In this document: piece by piece, positions 58,611 through 63,204 of the stretch
Numbering within the stretch: position 1 is the stretch's first letter
Layout of the letters: each line of letters begins with the position of its first letter
Assembly (NCBI GenBank): GCA_045611845.1
Contig: JAZKXZ010000017.1
Span: 1-63,204, forward strand
DNA: 63,204 nucleotides
Source: Enterocola sp045611845
GTDB taxonomy: Bacteria > Bacteroidota > Bacteroidia > Bacteroidales > Paludibacteraceae
Reading direction: 5' to 3'
Notes under the pieces: generated by a model
What the model was told of the DNA's origin: nothing
What the model saw: the letters and a program-made list of their open reading frames with translations, nothing else
Databases searched by the model: none
Translations under genes and position numbers: made by a program

Positions 58611-59834
58611 ATGGCAAAACAACACGAGGAAAGATGTAGTTTCTGCGGACGTAAGCAGAGCGAAGTGGAACTTCTTCTAACAGGTGTTACAGGCAATATC
58701 TGTAATAATTGTGTGGAGAGTGCTAGAGAAATTGTAAACGAGCAAATTAAGTCAAAGAAATCTAAACTTTCTCTAGATATAGATTCACTTCCACGTCCAA
58801 AGGAAATAAAAGAATTTTTAGACCAATATGTTATAGGACAAGACGAGGCTAAGAAAAACCTTAGTGTGGTGGTGTACAACCACTACAAACGTCTTCTACA
58901 AAAAGATAGCGGCGATGAGGTTGAGATAGAAAAATCAAACGTCATTATGGTGGGTTCTACCGGTACTGGTAAAACACTTCTTGCAAAAACCATTGCCAAA
59001 AAGCTTCACGTGCCTTTCACTATTGTGGACGCTACTGTGCTTACAGAAGCAGGTTATGTTGGTGAGGACATTGAAAGTATCTTGACCCGACTTCTTCAAG
59101 TGGCAGACTATGATGTGGAAGCTGCAGAAAGAGGTATTGTGTTTATCGATGAGATAGATAAAATTGCTCGCAAGGGCGACAATCCTTCTATCACTCGCGA
59201 CGTTAGTGGCGAAGGTGTGCAACAAGGTCTTTTAAAACTTCTTGAAGGTTCTGTTGTAAATGTTCCACCTCAAGGTGGTAGAAAACACCCAGAGCAAAAA
59301 CTTATTGCCGTGAACACACGTAATATTCTGTTTATCTGCGGTGGTGCGTTTGATGGTATTGAAAAGAAAATTGCTTCAAGACTAAATACCAAAACTGTAG
59401 GTTATTCTGCTTCTAAAGCAACTAGAAATGTAAACAAAGATAATCTTCTGCAATATGTGGCACCTCAAGATTTGAAATCATTTGGTCTAATTCCAGAAAT
59501 TATTGGTCGTTTGCCAATATTAACCTACTTAAATCCACTAGACCGTGATGCGCTTAAACGCATTATGACCGAGCCTAAAAATTCTATCACAAAACAATAT
59601 GTTAAGCTATTTGGCATGGACGATGTGAAACTAGAATTTGAAGAAGAAGCTATAGAATATATAGTAGATAAAGCTATAGAATTTAAGCTTGGTGCTCGTG
59701 GTCTTCGTTCACTTGCGGAGTCTGTAATGGTAGACTTTATGTACACCATCCCATCAGAAAAAGTAGAGAAATTGGTCATTACTAAGTCTATTGTGGCAGA
59801 AAAAATAGAAAAATTTGAAGAAAAATTGATTTAA
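58611..59834 (+). CDS. clpX: ATP-dependent Clp protease unfoldase subunit ClpX
   Basis: 407 residues. AAA+ unfoldase that recognises substrates and feeds ClpP. N-terminal zinc-binding domain with Cys9, Cys12, Cys31, Cys34 (CSFCGRKQSE...ICNNC). Walker A GSTGTGKT (115-122), Walker B IVFIDEIDKIARK, and the ClpP-docking IGF-type loop region. Coupled to clpP with a 3-bp gap. Confidence 0.97.
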   Translation: MAKQHEERCSFCGRKQSEVELLLTGVTGNICNNCVESAREIVNEQIKSKKSKLSLDIDSLPRPKEIKEFLDQYVIGQDEAKKNLSVVVYNHYKRLLQKDSGDEVEIEKSNVIMVGSTGTGKTLLAKTIAKKLHVPFTIVDATVLTEAGYVGEDIESILTRLLQVADYDVEAAERGIVFIDEIDKIARKGDNPSITRDVSGEGVQQGLLKLLEGSVVNVPPQGGRKHPEQKLIAVNTRNILFICGGAFDGIEKKIASRLNTKTVGYSASKATRNVNKDNLLQYVAPQDLKSFGLIPEIIGRLPILTYLNPLDRDALKRIMTEPKNSITKQYVKLFGMDDVKLEFEEEAIEYIVDKAIEFKLGARGLRSLAESVMVDFMYTIPSEKVEKLVITKSIVAEKIEKFEEKLI

Positions 59835-59871
59835 TTTATATAATACTATTGTTTTAAAGATTTCTATTTCA

Positions 59872-59879
59872 TATATTTG
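59872..59879 (+). promoter_or_regulatory. Promoter -7 box for recQ
   Basis: TATATTTG matches TAnnTTTG, 8 bp before the ATG at 59888; the transcript would be almost leaderless. The -33 region (GTTTTA at 59851) is only partly matching. Confidence 0.45.
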
Positions 59880-59887
59880 CTATTGTT

Positions 59888-62071
59888 ATGGCAGAAAAAA
59901 AGGAAATATATGCAGCTTTAAAGACCTATTTTGGTTTTGATAGCTTTAAAGAAAAACAGGAAGAAATAGTAACAAACCTTCTTTCTGGTAAGAATGCCTT
60001 TGTACTTATGCCAACTGGTGGAGGTAAATCTTTATGCTACCAATTACCATCATTTATTATGGATGGTGTGGCAATTGTGATTTCTCCACTAATAGCACTT
60101 ATGAAAAATCAGGTGGATGCTATGCGTTCTATGAGTAAAGAACCAGGCATTGCACACTTTATAAATTCTTCACTATCAAAATCTGCTATCGACGAAGTGA
60201 AAAACGACGTTCTAAGCGGAAAAACCAAGCTTTTATATGTGGCACCAGAGTCTTTAACCAAAGAAGAAAATGTTTTATTCCTACAAGGAGTGAAAATATC
60301 TTTCTATGCTGTGGACGAGGCTCACTGTATTTCTGAATGGGGACACGATTTCAGACCAGAGTACAGAAATATCAGACCTATTATTAATAAGATAGGGGAG
60401 GCTCCTATAATTGCTCTTACAGCAACAGCTACACCAAAGGTTCAAAATGATATTCAGAAGAATTTAGGAATATTGGATGCAACAGTCTTTAAGTCTTCTT
60501 TCAATAGACCAAACCTTTATTACGAGGTAAGAACAAAGACTGATGATATAGATAAAGAAATTATCAAATATATTAAATCTCAAAAAGGTAAATCTGGCAT
60601 TATTTATTGCCTAAGTAGAAAAGAAGTAGAAGACCTTGCTGAGAAACTAAAAGTAAATGGCATTAGTGCTCTTCCATATCACGCTGGTATGGACTCTAGT
60701 GTGAGAAGCGAAAACCAAGATAATTTCTTGCTAGAAGAAGTGGAAGTAATTGTGGCAACAATTGCATTTGGTATGGGTATCGACAAACCAGATGTGCGCT
60801 ACGTAATCCACTATAATATTCCTAAGAGTTTAGAAGGATTTTATCAAGAGACAGGTCGTGCTGGTCGCGATGGTGGTGAAGGTCAGTGTATAGCGTTTTA
60901 TTCAACTAAGGACATCCAAAAACTAGAAAAATTTATGCAGGGTAAGCCTATTTCTGAACAAGAGATAGGAAAACAGCTTCTAAGTGAGACTAAAGCATAC
61001 GCAGAATCATCTATATGTAGAAGAAAACTTCTTTTACATTACTTTGGAGAGGAGTATGATCAGGAAAATTGTGGAAACTGCGATAATTGCCTGCATCCGA
61101 AAAAGAAAATGGAAGCACAAGATTTATTATGTACCGTTCTAGAGACGATATTAGAGGTAAAAGAGAAATTTAAAGAAGGCCATATAATAGATATTGTTAT
61201 AGGTAAAGAAACATCAGAGGTAGTAGATTACAAACATCACGAGTTAGATGTATTTGGCACAGGAAAGAATGAGGATATTTCAGTTTGGAGTACTGTTATT
61301 CGCCAAGCTCTAATAAGTGGTTATATCGATAAAGAGATAGAGAACTACGGAGTTCTGAAAGTAACAAAAGCTGGTAAGGCGTTCTTAAGCAAACCAAAAT
61401 CATTTAAAATTACCAAAGATTCTGATGAAGATGAAGAGGTAGAAGAAAAACAAGTTTTAAAAAGTGGTTCTGGTGCAGCAGATGAGGCTCTATTCTCTAT
61501 GCTTAAAGATTTAAGAAAGAAAATTGCTAAGCAAGAGGGTCAACCACCTTATATTATCTTCCAAGACCCTTCTCTTGAGTCTATGGCAACTACTTATCCT
61601 ATCACTGTGGAAGAAATGCAAAATATTCCTGGTGTAGGTGCTGGTAAGGTGAGCAAACCATATGTTCAAGACTTTATTGCGCTTATCAAAAAGCACGTTC
61701 AAGAAAACGAAATTGAGCGTCCAGAAGACCTACGTGTGAAGACTGTGGCAAACAAGTCTAAACTTAAAGTAGAAATTATTCAAGCTATCGACCGTAAGAT
61801 TAGCTTAGAAGATATCGCAATCTCAAAAGGTCTAGAATTTGCAGAATTAATTGATGAAATTGATGCTATAGTAAACTCTGGTACCAGAATTAATATCGAC
61901 TACTTTATCGAAGACGAAATAGACTTAGACAAAGTAGATGAAATTATGGAGTACTTTAGTGAATCTGCCGATGGCGACATCGACGAAGCTATCAATGAAC
62001 TAGGTCCAGACTTCACCGAAGAAGAGATTAGATTAGTACGAATCAAATACATATCTGAACATTCAAATTAG
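59888..62071 (+). CDS. recQ: ATP-dependent DNA helicase RecQ
   Basis: 727 residues. 3'-5' DNA helicase of recombination and repair. Walker A MPTGGGKS (Lys47), DEAH in VDEAHCISEWGHDFRPEY, motif VI ETGRAGRDG, zinc-binding CRRKLLLHYFGE...CGNCDNC, winged helix, and an HRDC domain (about 540-620, with IPGVGAGKVSKPY). A C-terminal extension of about 110 acidic residues follows. It is the ordinary RecQ of the chromosome, distinct from the RecQ-like module in the 1977-residue fusion. Follows clpX with its own -7 box. Confidence 0.94.
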   Translation: MAEKKEIYAALKTYFGFDSFKEKQEEIVTNLLSGKNAFVLMPTGGGKSLCYQLPSFIMDGVAIVISPLIALMKNQVDAMRSMSKEPGIAHFINSSLSKSAIDEVKNDVLSGKTKLLYVAPESLTKEENVLFLQGVKISFYAVDEAHCISEWGHDFRPEYRNIRPIINKIGEAPIIALTATATPKVQNDIQKNLGILDATVFKSSFNRPNLYYEVRTKTDDIDKEIIKYIKSQKGKSGIIYCLSRKEVEDLAEKLKVNGISALPYHAGMDSSVRSENQDNFLLEEVEVIVATIAFGMGIDKPDVRYVIHYNIPKSLEGFYQETGRAGRDGGEGQCIAFYSTKDIQKLEKFMQGKPISEQEIGKQLLSETKAYAESSICRRKLLLHYFGEEYDQENCGNCDNCLHPKKKMEAQDLLCTVLETILEVKEKFKEGHIIDIVIGKETSEVVDYKHHELDVFGTGKNEDISVWSTVIRQALISGYIDKEIENYGVLKVTKAGKAFLSKPKSFKITKDSDEDEEVEEKQVLKSGSGAADEALFSMLKDLRKKIAKQEGQPPYIIFQDPSLESMATTYPITVEEMQNIPGVGAGKVSKPYVQDFIALIKKHVQENEIERPEDLRVKTVANKSKLKVEIIQAIDRKISLEDIAISKGLEFAELIDEIDAIVNSGTRINIDYFIEDEIDLDKVDEIMEYFSESADGDIDEAINELGPDFTEEEIRLVRIKYISEHSN

Positions 62072-62089
62072 TTTTTTAAAATAAAACAG

Positions 62090-62122
62090 AAAAGTCGTCA
62101 CATTAGAGTGGCGACTTTTTTT
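62090..62122 (+). terminator. Terminator after recQ
   Basis: AAAAGTCG (62090-62097) pairs with CGACTTTT (62112-62119); inner TCAC/GTGG-type pairs extend the stem to 12 bp including one G-U, then a T-run. The insertion sequence begins just beyond. Confidence 0.85.
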
Positions 62123-62164
62123 GGTAATGTTGCCAAAAATGGTTGGTAGCATTTAATAAAAAAC

Positions 62165-62201
62165 AGAGGTAGATGGTTGTAAAATTCAACTATTTACCTC
62201 T
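62165..62201 (-). terminator. Terminator of the transposase gene
   Basis: AGAGGTA (62165-62171) pairs with TACCTCT (62195-62201); the stem continues through AT and GTTG/CAAC with single mismatches. On the minus strand a T-rich run follows. The transposase stop codon (62190-62192) lies within the stem. Confidence 0.6.
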
Positions 62202-63182
62202 TTTCTTATTATCTATATTTCTAAAATAAAGATACCACTTTACAAAGTTTTGATAATGCTTTAATGACATCCCTCTATGTAGTGTAATGTTTTCTTTAAG
62301 ATGACCAAAAAATGATTCTAATGCATTGGTTGTTTTAGGAACTCTTGGATTCTCAATGAAACGAAACATATCAGGTAAAGCCTTCTTAATATGAACATAT
62401 GCACGTCTGACCATCTTATGAGTATACCACTCTCTATGAGAACTTTCTTTAAATGTCTTCTCGTTAAGATAATCTTTATAAATCTCACACCATTGGTTAA
62501 AATCCTTTGTCCATTGTAGTTTATCGTTATATGTCTTTATTAAACAAATCTTACAGACTATTTCTCTTAATTTACGCCCAGCTTCACTTTGTGGATGTTT
62601 GGTTATCCATGTCAAACATTCTCTTTGAATATGAGCAAGACATCGCTGTCTAATGGCATCAGGACAAACTTTTTTAACTGCTTTGATTATATTCCGCCCT
62701 CCATCTGACGTGACACTTTCTATTACAATCCCTATATTTTGAAGGTTTTCTAGATCCTCTCTTATTTGATCTTCCCATTCGTCATCTGTAAGCCTATATA
62801 GGAGGGTTGTTTTCACGGTTTCATCTCTGTAAACAACGAGACACATCTTGTTTGGAAACCATGTTCCATCAATTAGAAGATTTACCTTTTCTTGCCTTTG
62901 AATCTTCCACGTTGGATACTCTTCAAGATACTCATTAAACCATCTATGAAGTTGTCGTTCGCTGTATCCACTAAGCTCTGATATTTGTGGAATAGTTTGT
63001 TTTCTAAGTACCCACCATTCAAACCAAACAAAGCGATTCGCTTTGCTTATATCCTTACGGCGAAAAGTAAAAAGACTCCCACAGTTCTTGCATTTGTATC
63101 TCTGATGATTGCCACGACGACCCCATTTAATTACTTCTAAAAATCCACAATTTGGACATCTTTCTCTACGAGTTTTTGCCAT
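62190..63182 (-). CDS. Transposase, IS256-like variant with N-terminal zinc ribbon
   Basis: 330 residues. N-terminal zinc ribbon with four cysteines (RCPNCGFLEVIKWG...YKCKNCGSLF), a helix-turn-helix-like stretch (TIPQISELSGYSERQLHRWF), and a DDE catalytic core: Asp in LLIDGTWF, Asp in TSDGGRNI, Glu in NALESFFGHLKE. The reading frame looks complete and catalytic residues are kept, so the enzyme may be active. Belongs to the IS256/MULE-related group; the exact IS family name needs comparison with both element ends. Confidence 0.85.
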   Translation of the reverse strand: MAKTRRERCPNCGFLEVIKWGRRGNHQRYKCKNCGSLFTFRRKDISKANRFVWFEWWVLRKQTIPQISELSGYSERQLHRWFNEYLEEYPTWKIQRQEKVNLLIDGTWFPNKMCLVVYRDETVKTTLLYRLTDDEWEDQIREDLENLQNIGIVIESVTSDGGRNIIKAVKKVCPDAIRQRCLAHIQRECLTWITKHPQSEAGRKLREIVCKICLIKTYNDKLQWTKDFNQWCEIYKDYLNEKTFKESSHREWYTHKMVRRAYVHIKKALPDMFRFIENPRVPKTTNALESFFGHLKENITLHRGMSLKHYQNFVKWYLYFRNIDNKKRGK

Positions 63183-63204
63183 AAAAAAATAACTTTGATG
63201 AAAC

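Larger units (their letters stand above)
62124..63204 (-). mobile_element. Insertion sequence, IS256-like with zinc-ribbon transposase (right end cut)
   Basis: The element holds one transposase gene reading leftward and continues past the window edge. The left end must lie between the recQ terminator and the transposase stop, probably in the segment GCCAAAAATGGTTGG (about 62130-62144). The right terminal repeat is outside the window, so neither the inverted repeats nor a target duplication can be verified. A hairpin at 62165-62201 that covers the transposase stop probably terminates its transcript. Confidence 0.7.

Noticed and set aside
62124..62160. Exact terminal inverted repeat of the insertion sequence
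   Set aside because: The right end lies outside the window, so the left repeat cannot be verified.
1..63204. CRISPR array, rRNA operon or additional tRNA genes
   Set aside because: I saw no regularly spaced direct repeats, no rRNA-like sequence and only one cloverleaf-compatible gene.

Overview
The window is a low-GC stretch of chromosome from a member of the Bacteroidota, most likely the order Bacteroidales. The evidence is the promoter style (TTTG, about 19-20 bp, TAnnTTTG), the near absence of Shine-Dalgarno sites, a type IX secretion (T9SS) lipoprotein (PorW/SprE type) with a T9SS-sorted surface protein, conjugation genes of the CTnDOT TraE-TraO type, and lineage families such as DUF4292 and DUF4294. 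I cannot name the species. Most of the window is core genome: fatty acid synthesis, dUTPase, RNase R, malate dehydrogenase, mnmG, uvrC, ychF, dprA, nadA, tig-clpP-clpX-recQ.

Layout. 0-2 kb: two glycosyltransferases and a membrane-bound LytTR regulator. 2.1-5.9 kb: a structured intergenic element, then fabH-fabK-fabF-fabZ. 6.0-21.3 kb, minus strand: a very large helicase, an EnvC-like protein, a DUF4292 lipoprotein, a TPR protein, dut, rnr and porW, apparently one operon read from 21.3 kb down to 6.2 kb. A 50-codon lipoprotein gene lies between fabZ and the helicase. 21.4-22.4 kb: mdh. 22.5-35.4 kb, minus strand: a 12-gene operon with a small membrane protein, traE, F, G, I, J, K, M, N and O, a 1309-residue T9SS cargo and a PKD-like lipoprotein. 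35.7-43.2 kb: a SpmA/SpmB-like protein, ybeY, mnmG, apt, uvrC, dtd, deoC, with two parS-like sites between mnmG and apt. 43.2-50.9 kb: an orphan response regulator and barrel protein, ychF, a coiled-coil protein, hemW, dprA, an AT-rich gap and nadA. 50.9-54.8 kb: two outer-membrane proteins, DUF4294 and a GNAT enzyme. 54.8-56.3 kb: an accessory patch with a structured RNA plus Abi-like HEPN protein, a tiny hairpin transcription unit and an ORF6N remnant. 56.3-62.1 kb: tRNA-Leu, tig, clpP, clpX, recQ. 62.1 kb to the end: an insertion sequence cut by the window edge.

Four items stand out. First, the tra operon encodes a type IV secretion channel (VirB2/3/4/5/6/8/9/10-like parts) but no relaxase, coupling protein or integrase occurs in the window, and the same operon runs into a T9SS-exported surface protein and a lipoprotein. 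This looks like a repurposed T4SS rather than an ordinary conjugative element. Second, the 1977-residue protein joins a DEDDh exonuclease, a RecQ-type SF2 helicase and a UvrD-type SF1 helicase, all with intact motifs, in one chain. Third, an Abi-like HEPN protein is preceded by a promoter and a structured leader RNA, the layout expected of an RNA-regulated HEPN toxin or anti-phage unit. Fourth, parS-like sites and DnaA-box-like repeats about 10 kb apart suggest the region may lie near the replication origin.

Many adjacent genes abut or overlap by 4 to 11 bases, so most of the window can be read as a few long operons separated by clear hairpin terminators. Functional names come from recognisable motifs and family resemblance. 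No database search was run.
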